A stretch of DNA of 64,000 bases, taken from UBA9659 sp965208605 (GTDB lineage: Bacteria > Pseudomonadota > Gammaproteobacteria > Pseudomonadales > Azotimanducaceae). Shown here one piece after another: positions 10,133 to 18,414 of the stretch. The DNA lies in NCBI GenBank assembly GCA_965208605.1, contig OZ242345.1, positions 1,798,001-1,862,000 of the forward strand. The letters run 5' to 3'. Each line of letters begins with the position of its first letter. Positions within the stretch are counted from its first letter, which is position 1. A program made the translations under genes and the position numbers. The notes beneath the pieces were generated by a model. That model had not been told where the DNA came from, did not search any database, and saw nothing but the letters and a program-made list of their open reading frames with translations.

Positions 10133-10153
10133 CCGGTGGGCATAGGGCAAGGC

Positions 10154-11557
10154 ATGCTCAGCGAAGCCGTGCGCACTAGGTTGGGCCGTGCTGAGGTGTC
10201 TCGGCTCATCATCGCCCTGAGTGGCGGCCTGGACTCTGTATGCCTCCTGCATAGCATTATGGCGGCCGATCTGGGTAAGAAAATCTGCGCCATTCATGTC
10301 AACCATGGCTTGCAACCCGCTGCCAGCGACTTTGCTGATTATGCTGAGTTGCTCTGTCAGCGCTGGCAGATTGAGCTGACTGTAGTGGCAGTTAAGGTGG
10401 GTAAGGCCGGTTCTTTATTACAAAAGCAGGCTGAAGGCTCTATAGAAGAGCAGGCTAAGGGCTCTGAAGAACAAGCTAAGGGCTCTGAAGAAGAGCAGGC
10501 AAAGGGCTCTGAAGAACAAGCCAGAGTGGCGCGTTACGCCGCATTTGAGGCACTGCTTTCAGCGGGTGATCTGCTATTACTTGCCCAGCATGCCGATGAC
10601 CAGGTGGAGACGCTGCTCTTTCGGCTCTTCCGGGGTAGCCGGGTGCCAGGGCTAGAAGGCATGCCAATGGAGCGACCCCTCGGCAGGGGCAGGCTCTACA
10701 GACCCCTGTTGAACATTCCCCGCCAGAATATCCATGCCTACGCCACAACCCACAGCTTGGAGTGGCGGGATGATCCCACCAACTGGGATACATCTTTTGA
10801 TCGTAACTGGCTTCGCCACCGGGTTATTCCCCTCCTGGAAGAAGGCTGGCCAGGGGTGAAGGCGACACTTTTGGAGCGGCTTGCTCAAGACCAGTTGCGT
10901 CTGGGGCGGCTTGCTATTGAAGCTCAGGAAACACTAGCTACGCTGTCCCTGGCGGCCGACCAGCTTGACCTGGCACGGCTGCAAGCCCTTGACGCTGCTT
11001 GTTTTAATAGCGTCTTTGATGCCTGGTGCAATCAGTTAGGGCTACCCCTGCCAAGCGGTCATCTATTGCGAGAACTGCGCGGGAAGCTGCTCTACTCAGC
11101 AGGCGGGGTTATCCGCCATGCCGGTATTGAATTGCGTCCTTATCAGGGTTGTCTGTATGGGCTCCGTCCCGTGCCGCCACCGGAACATCTGGAAGAGCCC
11201 GTGACTGCAGGCACTCGCTCAGTCCCTGGAGGAGTGATTACTCAGGAAGTAGTTCAAGGTGCCGGTCTGCGGGCTGATAAGGAATATCAAATACGCCATC
11301 GTAGCGGCGGTGAAGTGCTACACATTCGCCATCATAGAAGCCTTAAAAAGTGCCTTCAAGAAGCGCAGCTCCCGCCCTGGTTAAGAGCGCATCTGCCGTT
11401 GATCTTCTGCGAGGAACAACTGGTCGCCGTGGCGGCTGTGCCTTCTTGGCATCTGCCCATGCTCATGGCTGACCACTGGGCTGCCGGTGCTACTCAGCCG
11501 GGCTGGCAAATATCCCTTGACCTCAAAGACCGCTTGGCTCTTCCCGTCCGCCCCTAA
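10154..11557 (+). CDS. tilS: tRNA(Ile)-lysidine synthetase
   Basis: Adds lysine to C34 of the CAU anticodon of a tRNA-Ile so that it reads AUA. The PP-loop ATP site SGGLDS is near residue 24. The N-type ATP pyrophosphatase domain and the C-terminal TilS domain (HRSGGEVLHI...) are both present. ATG at 10154 has AGGG 7 bases upstream and gives 467 residues; a GTG at 10136 would add six. Around residues 90-125 the native segment leading into EEQARVARY has been multiplied: GSEEQAKG-type units of 21-24 bp are repeated about four times, so an insertion of roughly 20-25 residues is expected relative to homologues, in a loop close to the active-site domain. The reading frame is intact, so the enzyme is presumably functional, as it is essential. 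Confidence 0.95.
   Translation: MLSEAVRTRLGRAEVSRLIIALSGGLDSVCLLHSIMAADLGKKICAIHVNHGLQPAASDFADYAELLCQRWQIELTVVAVKVGKAGSLLQKQAEGSIEEQAKGSEEQAKGSEEEQAKGSEEQARVARYAAFEALLSAGDLLLLAQHADDQVETLLFRLFRGSRVPGLEGMPMERPLGRGRLYRPLLNIPRQNIHAYATTHSLEWRDDPTNWDTSFDRNWLRHRVIPLLEEGWPGVKATLLERLAQDQLRLGRLAIEAQETLATLSLAADQLDLARLQALDAACFNSVFDAWCNQLGLPLPSGHLLRELRGKLLYSAGGVIRHAGIELRPYQGCLYGLRPVPPPEHLEEPVTAGTRSVPGGVITQEVVQGAGLRADKEYQIRHRSGGEVLHIRHHRSLKKCLQEAQLPPWLRAHLPLIFCEEQLVAVAAVPSWHLPMLMADHWAAGATQPGWQISLDLKDRLALPVRP
10425..10523 (+). repeat. In-frame 21/24-bp tandem repeat inside tilS
   Basis: Units of the type GGCTCTGAAGAACAAGCTAA recur four to five times with small changes, encoding G-S-E-E-(E)-Q-A-K. The last unit merges into the conserved TilS sequence EEQARVARY, so the array looks like duplication of a native segment. 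Confidence 0.85.
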
Positions 11558-11607
11558 AACCCGTCGCTCCTGTTTATGTTCAAGCCAGAGCCTGCCGTCT
11601 CGCTGTC

Positions 11608-11655
11608 ATTCTCGGGATTCCCGCCTTCTTTGATTCTGACAGCGGGAAGGACACC
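11608..11655. repeat. Dispersed element, short copy
   Basis: CTGTCATTCTCGGGATTCCCG followed by CCTTCTTTGATTCTGACAGCGGG. The ends CTGTCA / TGACAG are inverted. It lies between the convergent tilS and greA genes, where it could also form a terminator-like stem. Confidence 0.7.
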
Positions 11656-11704
11656 TGCTCCTTCTGGCAGCCTAGGGCGCGGGGCGCAGTGTGTGGCGCA
11701 GGGG

Positions 11705-12181
11705 TTAGAGATGCTGCACTGAGCAGATCTCATACTCCACTTCTCCGCTGGGGGTTTTCACCAGAGCAATATCACCGACTTCCTTGCCAATCAAGGCTCT
11801 GGCAACCGGTGAATTAACAGACAGCTTGTTGAGTTTAATGTCCGATTCTTCATCGCCCACTATCTGATAGGTCAATTGCTTATCCTCATTCAGATTCAAG
11901 AGTTTCACCGTGGTACCAAAAACGACTCTATTCGATTCGGGGATAAGGGTAATATCAATCACTTCCACATAGGATAACTTCTTCTCTATCTTACGGATTC
12001 GCCCTTCAATAAATCCCTGCTCCTCCCGGGCATACTGATATTCTGCATTTTCCCGCAGGTCGCCCTGTGCCCTTGCTTCCGCTATGGCTTGCACGATTCG
12101 AGGGCGTTCCTTGGTTATCAGGCGGTCTAGTTCCCCGCGCAGTGCCTTAACACCATTCACTGTCATTGGTATCTTGTCCAT
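11705..12181 (-). CDS. greA: Transcription elongation factor GreA
   Basis: 158 residues, the standard GreA length. It rescues backtracked RNA polymerase by stimulating transcript cleavage. The N-terminal coiled coil carries the acidic tip in AEARAQGDLRENAEYQYA (Asp and Glu about 40-46); the C-terminal FKBP-like domain ends with GEVEYEICSVQHL. It follows carB on the same strand after 56 bases, the common carA-carB-greA order. Confidence 0.97.
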   Translation of the reverse strand: MDKIPMTVNGVKALRGELDRLITKERPRIVQAIAEARAQGDLRENAEYQYAREEQGFIEGRIRKIEKKLSYVEVIDITLIPESNRVVFGTTVKLLNLNEDKQLTYQIVGDEESDIKLNKLSVNSPVARALIGKEVGDIALVKTPSGEVEYEICSVQHL

Positions 12182-12237
12182 GGTGCTCTCTTACCATCCC
12201 GCGCCTACAGGCGCCCGTTGAGGAAAAGCTAAAAGTA

Positions 12238-12300
12238 TCAGCCCTGCTGCAGATTTTGCAAATGTAGATTTTGTAAATGTAGACTTTGCAAACTTTGCAC
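12238..12300 (-). repeat. Tandem repeat forming the CarB C-terminal tail
   Basis: Plus strand: TTTTGCAAATGTAGA-like 15-bp units (TTTTGTAAATGTAGA, CTTTGCAAACTTTGC) repeated about three times. They encode LHLQN units appended after the conserved end of CarB, and the stop codon follows the array. Confidence 0.75.
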
Positions 12301-15300
12301 CGAAGTATCCGCACCATGTTGAACCGCAGCAACGCTTGCCCAGCCCCCCGCCATAGTGGTGGTGTAACAGACTTTATTCTGCAAGGCGGTGCGGCGGATC
12401 ATGAAGGAATCAGCAGTGGCTTGCTTGCCTTCTGTGGTATTGATGATGAAATCAACCTCGTGATTCTTCAACATATCAACGATGTGCGGCCGCCCTTCCT
12501 GCACCTTGTTGACCTGTTCAACTTCCATACCGGCCTCGCGGATAACCCTGGCAGTACCTCGGGTAGCAACCAAGGAAAACCCCAGCTGCAACAAGCTCTG
12601 GGCAAGTGCTGGCAACTGTGCCTTGTCTGCATCTCTAACACTCAGGAAGACCCGCCCCTGCTTAGGGACGGTGTCCCCCGCGGCCGTCTGTGCCTTCCCA
12701 TAAGCTTCCGCAAAGGACATGCCTATACCCATGACTTCTCCGGTTGACTTCATCTCTGGGCCCAGTATCGGGTCAACACCGGGGAACTTGTCAAAGGGGA
12801 AGACGGCTTCCTTCACGCTGTAAAAGTCGGGCACCTTTTCGGCAATAACGCCCTGCTGCTCAAGGGAAACACCCACCATACATCGGGCCGCAACCCGGGC
12901 GAGAGACAGGCCTATGGCTTTTGATACGAAGGGGACCGTCCTGGAGGCGCGCGGATTCACTTCCAGCACATAGATAAGCTCATTCTGCACTGCCAGCTGC
13001 ACATTAACCAAGCCGACAACGCCAAGTTCAAGGGCCATACGGGAAACCTGCTGCCGCATCTCGTCCTGCAATGCCTCAGACAAACTATAGGGCGGCAAGG
13101 AGCAGGCCGAGTCACCAGAGTGAATACCCGCCTGTTCAATATGTTGCATGATGGCGCCTATGACAATCTGTTTGCCGTCGGACACGGCGTCAATGTCCAC
13201 TTCAATCGCCTGATCTAAAAATCTGTCCAGCAGTAGGGGCGCATCCTTGGACACATGCTCGGCTCGGCTCATATAGGTTGCTAATTCATCCTGCTCATAG
13301 ATCACTTCCATTGCCCTGCCGCCAAGCACATAGGAGGGCCGCACCACCAGGGGGAAGCCTATTGCCTCTGCCACTTTTGCGGCCTCCTCGGGGCGCGTCA
13401 AGGTTTGATTGGGCGGCTGTCTCAAGCCGAGCTTAGTAATGAGTTTTTGGAATCTTGCGCGATCTTCGGCTTCATCAATAGCATCCGGCGAGGTGCCGAT
13501 GATATTGACGCCCGCTGCTTGCAACCGCTTTGCCAGGCCAAGCGGCGTCTGCCCACCAAACTGAACGATGACTCCGAGCGGTTGCTCCAGGTCAATCACC
13601 GCCATCACATCTTCAAAGGTCAGCGGTTCAAAATAGAGCCTATCGGAGATGTCATAGTCAGTGGAGACGGTTTCTGGATTGCAGTTGATCATAATAGATT
13701 CATAGCCGTCTTCGCGCATGGCAAGGGCGGCCTGGACACAGCAATAATCAAACTCTATGCCCTGACCTATGCGATTCGGGCCCCCGCCTAAAACCAGGAT
13801 TTTATTATTCGCACTGGGCGCCGCTTCACATTCATCCTCATAAGTGGAATACATATAGGCGGTGGTGGACTGGAATTCCGCCGCACAGCTATCAACCCGG
13901 CGATACACCGGCCTGATGCCGAGGGCAAGACGATAGTCGCGCACTGCATCCTCAGCAACATTCAACAGCACCGCCAGTCGGGAGTCGGAAAATCCATTTT
14001 GTTTCAGCCGAAACAACTGAGTAGCATCTAGTTGCTTCAAAGCCAGCCCTTTTAGTGCTTCTTCCTGCTGCACCAGGTCATAAATCTGGGTCAAAAACCA
14101 GGGGTCTATACCCGTCAGTTCTCGGGCTTCATCCAGCCCAAAATTAAATCTGAAGGCGTCCGCCAGATACCGCAACCTATCGGCATTCGGGATGCTCAGC
14201 TTTTTTCGGAAGGTGCTTTTATCTATAGTACTTTTATCCAGACTGCCCTTCTTAAGACTGCTCTTCTCTAGACTGCCCTTATCTAAAGCACTCTTCTCTG
14301 GAGGAGGCGCCCCAAGGATGGGTGTCAAACCATCAATACCTATCTCTAGTCCCCGGAGGGCTTTTTGCAAGGATTCTTGAAAAGTGCGCCCGATCGCCAT
14401 GACTTCGCCGACTGACTTCATCTGCGTCGTCAGTATATTGTCTGCCTGGGGGAACTTCTCAAAGGCAAAGCGAGGCACTTTGGTAACGATATAGTCAATG
14501 GATGGTTCAAAGGACGCGGGGGTCACGCCGCCGGTAATATCGTTTAGCAATTCATCAAGGGTATAGCCGACCGCCAGTTTCGTGGCGATCTTGGCAATCG
14601 GGAAGCCCGTTGCCTTGGAGGCAAGCGCAGAGGACCGGGAGACCCGTGGATTCATTTCAATCACCACCAGCCTGCCGCTACTTGGGTCCACAGCAAACTG
14701 GACATTGGAGCCACCCGTCTCCACGCCAATGACTCGGAGAATATCAATGGATGCATTCCGCATGAGTTGATATTCCTTGTCGGTAAGGGTCTGGGCAGGC
14801 GCGATGGTGATGGAGTCCCCCGTGTGCACCCCCATGGGGTCCATATTCTCAATGGAACAGACGATAATGCAGTTGTCTTTTCGGTCTCGGACCACTTCCA
14901 TCTCGTATTCCTTCCAACCCAGCAAGGACTCATCAATGAGCAGTTCATTGGTGGGGGACAGGTCCAGCCCTCGGGTGCAGATCGTCTCAAAATCTTCTTG
15001 ATTGTAAGCCACACCACTGCCCGAGCCGCCCAGGGTAAATGAGGGTCTGATGACGCAGGGGAAGCCTAGGTCCCCCTGTACCTCCCTGGCTTCTTCCAAT
15101 GAATGGGCAAAGGCACTTCTGGGTGTTTCCAGCCCAATAGACACCATAGCGGCATCAAAGAGTTGTCGGTCTTCTGCCTTGTCAATGGCTTCTTTGGTGG
15201 CACCGATCAGTTCCACGCCATACTTTTCCAGCACCCCCTCCCGTGCCAGATCAAGCGCGCAGTTCAAGGCGGTCTGCCCGCCCATAGTGGGCAGGATGGC

Positions 15301-15552
15301 GTCGGGCTTTTCTTTGGCGATAACATTTGCGACCTGTTGCCAATAGACCGGCTCTATGTAGGTGGCATCAGCCAACTCCGGGTCCGTCATGATGGTTGCC
15401 GGATTGGAGTTGACCAGGATGACCCTATAGCCCTCTTCCTTGAGTGCCTTACATGCCTGGACGCCTGAATAATCAAACTCACAGGCTTGACCGATCACAA
15501 TGGGACCCGCACCGATGATCATTATGTTGTTGAGGTCCGTCCGTTTGGGCAT
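12238..15552 (-). CDS. carB: Carbamoyl-phosphate synthase large subunit
   Basis: 1104 residues (E. coli about 1073). Makes carbamoyl phosphate for pyrimidines and arginine with CarA. Two ATP-grasp halves are visible (first around SFTLGGSGSGVAYN, second around PSYVLGGRAMEVIYE), and then the C-terminal MGS-like allosteric domain. There are two repeat-derived additions. A Lys/Ser-rich stretch at about residues 417-451 (units like SLEKS, SLKKG, SLDKS, TIDKS) lies in the linker after the first synthetase half. A C-terminal tail (LQSLHLQNLHLQNLQQG) extends beyond the family's normal end. Only 3 bases separate it from carA, so the two are cotranscribed. Confidence 0.97.
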   Translation of the reverse strand: MPKRTDLNNIMIIGAGPIVIGQACEFDYSGVQACKALKEEGYRVILVNSNPATIMTDPELADATYIEPVYWQQVANVIAKEKPDAILPTMGGQTALNCALDLAREGVLEKYGVELIGATKEAIDKAEDRQLFDAAMVSIGLETPRSAFAHSLEEAREVQGDLGFPCVIRPSFTLGGSGSGVAYNQEDFETICTRGLDLSPTNELLIDESLLGWKEYEMEVVRDRKDNCIIVCSIENMDPMGVHTGDSITIAPAQTLTDKEYQLMRNASIDILRVIGVETGGSNVQFAVDPSSGRLVVIEMNPRVSRSSALASKATGFPIAKIATKLAVGYTLDELLNDITGGVTPASFEPSIDYIVTKVPRFAFEKFPQADNILTTQMKSVGEVMAIGRTFQESLQKALRGLEIGIDGLTPILGAPPPEKSALDKGSLEKSSLKKGSLDKSTIDKSTFRKKLSIPNADRLRYLADAFRFNFGLDEARELTGIDPWFLTQIYDLVQQEEALKGLALKQLDATQLFRLKQNGFSDSRLAVLLNVAEDAVRDYRLALGIRPVYRRVDSCAAEFQSTTAYMYSTYEDECEAAPSANNKILVLGGGPNRIGQGIEFDYCCVQAALAMREDGYESIMINCNPETVSTDYDISDRLYFEPLTFEDVMAVIDLEQPLGVIVQFGGQTPLGLAKRLQAAGVNIIGTSPDAIDEAEDRARFQKLITKLGLRQPPNQTLTRPEEAAKVAEAIGFPLVVRPSYVLGGRAMEVIYEQDELATYMSRAEHVSKDAPLLLDRFLDQAIEVDIDAVSDGKQIVIGAIMQHIEQAGIHSGDSACSLPPYSLSEALQDEMRQQVSRMALELGVVGLVNVQLAVQNELIYVLEVNPRASRTVPFVSKAIGLSLARVAARCMVGVSLEQQGVIAEKVPDFYSVKEAVFPFDKFPGVDPILGPEMKSTGEVMGIGMSFAEAYGKAQTAAGDTVPKQGRVFLSVRDADKAQLPALAQSLLQLGFSLVATRGTARVIREAGMEVEQVNKVQEGRPHIVDMLKNHEVDFIINTTEGKQATADSFMIRRTALQNKVCYTTTMAGGWASVAAVQHGADTSVQSLQSLHLQNLHLQNLQQG
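14195..14305 (-). repeat. In-frame 15-bp-class tandem repeat inside carB
   Basis: Degenerate units such as ACTGCCCTTCTTAAG, ACTGCTCTTCTCTAG and ACTGCCCTTATCTAA (plus strand), about seven in all, encoding five-residue Ser/Leu/Lys units. The array falls between the conserved sequences ILGAPPP and NADRLRYLADAFR, i.e. in an interdomain linker. Confidence 0.8.
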
Positions 15553-15555
15553 GGC

Positions 15556-16743
15556 TTATGCCTTGCTCTGCTGAGCGGCAGCCATCAATGCAATAAAGTG
15601 ATCAAAGAGGGGCCGCGCATCGTGGGGTCCCGGGCTTGCCTCGGGATGCCCCTGGAAGCCAAAAGCAGGCCTATCCTTCAAATGAATGCCCTGAATGGAA
15701 TAATCAAAGAGAGACCGGTGGGTGATGGCAACCCGGTCTGGCAATTCAACGTCGTTAATACCATCGTTCATACCATCGTCAATACAAAAGCCGTGGTTCT
15801 GACTGGTAATCAACACACTACCATCCTCCAGGTTTTGCACCGGATGATTAGCCCCGTGATGGCCATGGTTCATCTTTTTGGTCTTCATACCCGCGGCGAT
15901 GCCCAGCAGTTGCATACCAAGACAGATGCCAAAGAGCGGCGTATTTGTTGTCAATATCTGCCTGATGGCGTTAATCATATAATCACAGGGCGCGGGGTCA
16001 CCCGGACCATTGGACAGGAAGACCCCATCGGGCTGTAACGCCAGGACTTCATCAGCGGGGGTCTTCGCGGGGACAACGGTTAATTCACAACCCCGGTCTA
16101 CTAATAGCCTGAGGATGTTTCTCTTGACACCCAGATCGTAGGCGACCACCTGGTATTTGAAGCTATCTCGTTGCTGGTATCCCTGCCTGGGCTGCCAGGT
16201 GCCTTCCCGCCATGGGTAAGCTGTCGCCACGGTGACTTCCTGCGCCAGGTCCATCCCTTGAATACCAGGAAAATCTTTTGCCGCCTGGACGGCAGCAGCA
16301 ATATCAGCCGGGGTAATGGTGTCCGCCGCAAGCATGTACCCCTTCTGAGCACCTTCATCACGCAGGATGCGGGTTAACTTCCGAGTATCAATTTCCGCAA
16401 TGGCGACCACTTTATGTGCTTTGAGATAGTCGCCGAGGGGCTGTTCCTGTCGCCAACTGCCCACTTGCCCTTGATGAAAGTGCGGCAGATCGCGGATGAT
16501 GAGCCCCGTCGCCCAGATGCCTCTGGATTCTTCATCCTCTTGATTGACGCCCGTGTTGCCGATATGGGGATGTGTTAACGTAATGATTTGCTTGGCGTAA
16601 GAGGGGTCGGTGAGGATTTCCTGATAGCCCGTAATAGCAGTGTTGAATACGACTTCCCCAACGGCACTGCCAAGCGCACCAACAGCAGTGCCCTCAAACA
16701 GCATGCCGTTTTCGAGCGCGAGCACTGCTTTGCAACGGGTCAA
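15556..16743 (-). CDS. carA: Carbamoyl-phosphate synthase small subunit (glutaminase)
   Basis: 395 residues. The C-terminal class I amidotransferase domain has the nucleophile Cys in FGICLGMQ and the His/Glu in FQGHPEASPG, and releases ammonia from glutamine for CarB. A short DG-M-ND-G-IND duplication is seen around residue 325 (plus strand ATACCATCGTTCATACCATCG). The start appears to be TTG at 16743: GGAG lies 9 bases upstream, the residues MTRCKAVLALENG match the family start, and no ATG or GTG is in frame upstream. A terminator-like hairpin sits about 40 bases before the start. Confidence 0.96.
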   Translation of the reverse strand: MTRCKAVLALENGMLFEGTAVGALGSAVGEVVFNTAITGYQEILTDPSYAKQIITLTHPHIGNTGVNQEDEESRGIWATGLIIRDLPHFHQGQVGSWRQEQPLGDYLKAHKVVAIAEIDTRKLTRILRDEGAQKGYMLAADTITPADIAAAVQAAKDFPGIQGMDLAQEVTVATAYPWREGTWQPRQGYQQRDSFKYQVVAYDLGVKRNILRLLVDRGCELTVVPAKTPADEVLALQPDGVFLSNGPGDPAPCDYMINAIRQILTTNTPLFGICLGMQLLGIAAGMKTKKMNHGHHGANHPVQNLEDGSVLITSQNHGFCIDDGMNDGINDVELPDRVAITHRSLFDYSIQGIHLKDRPAFGFQGHPEASPGPHDARPLFDHFIALMAAAQQSKA

Positions 16744-16783
16744 GTTTCAGTCTCCGAATGAGGACAAGGGAAGAATAGGGTTC

Positions 16784-16816
16784 AAAAAAAGCGAGATGAA
16801 ATTGCTCTCATCTCGC
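16784..16816 (-). terminator. Rho-independent terminator-like hairpin in the carA leader (possible attenuator)
   Basis: On the minus strand GCGAGATGA - gagcaatt - TCATCTCGC, a perfect 9-bp stem with an 8-base loop, followed by seven T. It points into carA and ends only about 40 bases before its TTG start, leaving no room for a promoter after it. Upstream on the same strand is an extended -10-like TGCTATAAA (about 16857-16865), so promoter-hairpin-gene order suggests attenuation of carAB. It could instead be the terminator of an upstream transcript. Confidence 0.7.
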
Positions 16817-16933
16817 TATCAGTCTGTGCTATTCAGGCTTCTCATACTAGGCAAACCATTTTATAGCAGCAGCAGATTCTTTCAAGTCATTATGTGGTTT
16901 TTTGTTGCCATTCCAGGCCGTCACCCCGTCCCG

Positions 16934-17132
16934 CCGTCATTCTCGAGCTTGCTCGGGAATCCAGAAGGACGAGCGGTATTGCCTTCGTCATCAGCACCAG
17001 TAAAGCACAAGCCACTGACCCCTGTTGAGGTGTAGCGGGAATATCAAGGCGGTTGGCTTTGTTCCTCTGGATTCCCCTCACCCTAGTCATCACAGCCGAT
17101 GTCTGTAATGACTAGGGTGACGAGAATGACGG
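16934..17132. mobile_element. MITE-like dispersed element, full copy A (199 bp)
   Basis: Bounded by CCGTCATTCTCG and CGAGAATGACGG. Inside are CGAGCTTGCTCGGGAATCC, its inverse-type partner TTCCTCTGGATTCCC, and near the right end a hairpin CACCCTAGTCATCACAGCC / TGTAATGACTAGGGTG. No coding sequence. It occupies the 615-base gap between carA and radC with copy B. Confidence 0.75.
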
Positions 17133-17191
17133 CGGGGCCCGGACTCCTTCACGGTGTCCCCGTTCCGTCAGGCGGCTTACGGCGCCCCGCG

Positions 17192-17350
17192 CCGTCATTC
17201 TCGAGCTTGCTCGGGAATCCAGAGGACGAGCGGTATTGCCTTCGTCATCAGCACCAGTAATAACGGGACTGCGCCCTTTGTTCCTCTGGATTCCCGTCAC
17301 CCCAATTATACCCCCGATGGCTGTAATGACTGGGGTGACGAGAATGACGG
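17192..17350. mobile_element. MITE-like dispersed element, full copy B (159 bp)
   Basis: The same terminal inverted repeats and inner inverted GGGAATCCAGAGGA / TTCCTCTGGATTCCC as copy A. It shares the stretch GAGCGGTATTGCCTTCGTCA plus the following AGCACCAGTA with copy A, so the two are close relatives. The right hairpin is a hybrid: left arm CAATTATACCCCC, right arm GGCTGTAATGACTG. It ends 8 bases before the stop codon of radC. Confidence 0.75.
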
Positions 17351-17358
17351 GGTTAAAA

Positions 17359-18042
17359 CTACAACAGACCCCGCTCAGCAAAGGAAACAACCTCGGTATC
17401 GCCAACCACCATGTGGTCAAGCACCCGAATATCCACCAGGGTCAGTGCGGTCGCCAAACGCTCGGTAATACGTTTGTCCGCCTGGCTGGGCTCAGCAATG
17501 CCGGATGGATGATTGTGCGCGAAGACAACCGCCGCCGCATTGAGCGCAAGCCCTCGTCTGAGCACCTCTCTGGGATGAACACTGGCACCATCAATAGTGC
17601 CAAAAAACATCTCTTCATAAACAATCAGCCGATGTTGATTATCAAGAAACAAACAAGCAAAGACTTCCCGTTCATAAGGACGCAGCTTTGCCAGAAGATA
17701 ACAGCGAATCACATCCGGGTCGGACAGTGCCTCGCCACGTTCCATGCCGAGCTTCAAGTATCGGGTTGACATTTCCAACGCGGAAGTCAGTTGCGCATAT
17801 TTCGCTGCACCAACGCCATGCACTGCCACCAGTTCCTTTCTCCCGGCCTGCATCAGCCCGCGCAACCCCTTAAACTGCTTCAATAACTGACCCGCCAACT
17901 CCAGCACTGACATACCCTGAGTGCCAGTGCCCAAAAATATGGCAACCAGTTCCTCGTCAGAAAGTGCTTGAGGACCATGCTCAAAGAGCTTCTCCCGGGG
18001 CATCATCATGCTATTCTGCCCGCCGATTCGCTTGGGAAACAC
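17359..18042 (-). CDS. radC: RadC-family JAB/MPN metalloprotein
   Basis: 227 residues from a GTG start. The helix-hairpin-helix-like N-terminal part (VHGVGAAKYAQL, 74-85) is followed by the JAB domain, with the zinc motif EEMFFGTIDGASVHPREV and HNHPSG (176-181) plus a later Asp. Despite its name, RadC is not a proven radiation repair enzyme; members act as DNA-linked JAB proteins of unsettled function. The start is uncertain: GTG at 18042 gives about the family's N-terminal length before PREKL, while ATG codons at 18003-18009 would shorten it by up to 13 residues. It is divergent from coaBC, as in other gammaproteobacteria. Confidence 0.93.
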   Translation of the reverse strand: MFPKRIGGQNSMMMPREKLFEHGPQALSDEELVAIFLGTGTQGMSVLELAGQLLKQFKGLRGLMQAGRKELVAVHGVGAAKYAQLTSALEMSTRYLKLGMERGEALSDPDVIRCYLLAKLRPYEREVFACLFLDNQHRLIVYEEMFFGTIDGASVHPREVLRRGLALNAAAVVFAHNHPSGIAEPSQADKRITERLATALTLVDIRVLDHMVVGDTEVVSFAERGLL

Positions 18043-18061
18043 ATTCGGACGAGTCAGTTGC

Positions 18062-18211
18062 CTGGTTTTCTACCCGCTGTTTTTTCACACGCCGGTCTTT
18101 TACATGATGGTTTCTTACGCGCCGGTTTATTGCGCGCTGATTTTTCGCGCAATGCTTTCCTAATCTCCGGTTTCTTACGCTCTGGTTTCTTGCGCTCTGC
18201 TTTCTCATTGT
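18062..18211. repeat. Ten degenerate 15-bp tandem units between radC and coaBC
   Basis: Units of the type CTGGTTTCTTGCGCT / CCGGTTTCTTACGCT, ten in a row. 15 bp is five codons, so both strands are open here: plus-strand frame Gly-Phe-Leu-Arg-Ser, minus-strand frame rich in Arg/Asn/Lys. I see no reason to call either a gene. The 372-base gap otherwise holds only the coaBC upstream region. Confidence 0.85.
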
Positions 18212-18414
18212 CTTTAGTCTCATCTATTGCTTGTGCCTCATCCGCTACAGAAGCGGGGATGCTATGCTACTCTCCGCTTTTCTTGGCTCAGGTGGGAAAA
18301 TTAAACATTCTTGATAATTATTCTCTCAAACCACTGTCAGCATTTGCTTACAAGATGGCGACATGGCTGACATTAGCCGCCGAAAATCAGCAGGACCGAA
18401 GACAGGAATACTGA

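Noticed and set aside
18011..18223. Minus-strand Arg/Asn-rich open frame in the same array
   Set aside because: A by-product of the 15-bp repeat. Basic composition could suggest a ribosomal protein such as rpmB/rpmG, but the sequence does not match.
17968..18414. Plus-strand open frame of 148 codons ending right before coaBC
   Set aside because: It overlaps radC on the other strand and is kept open by the 15-bp repeat array; no family resemblance and no ribosome site.
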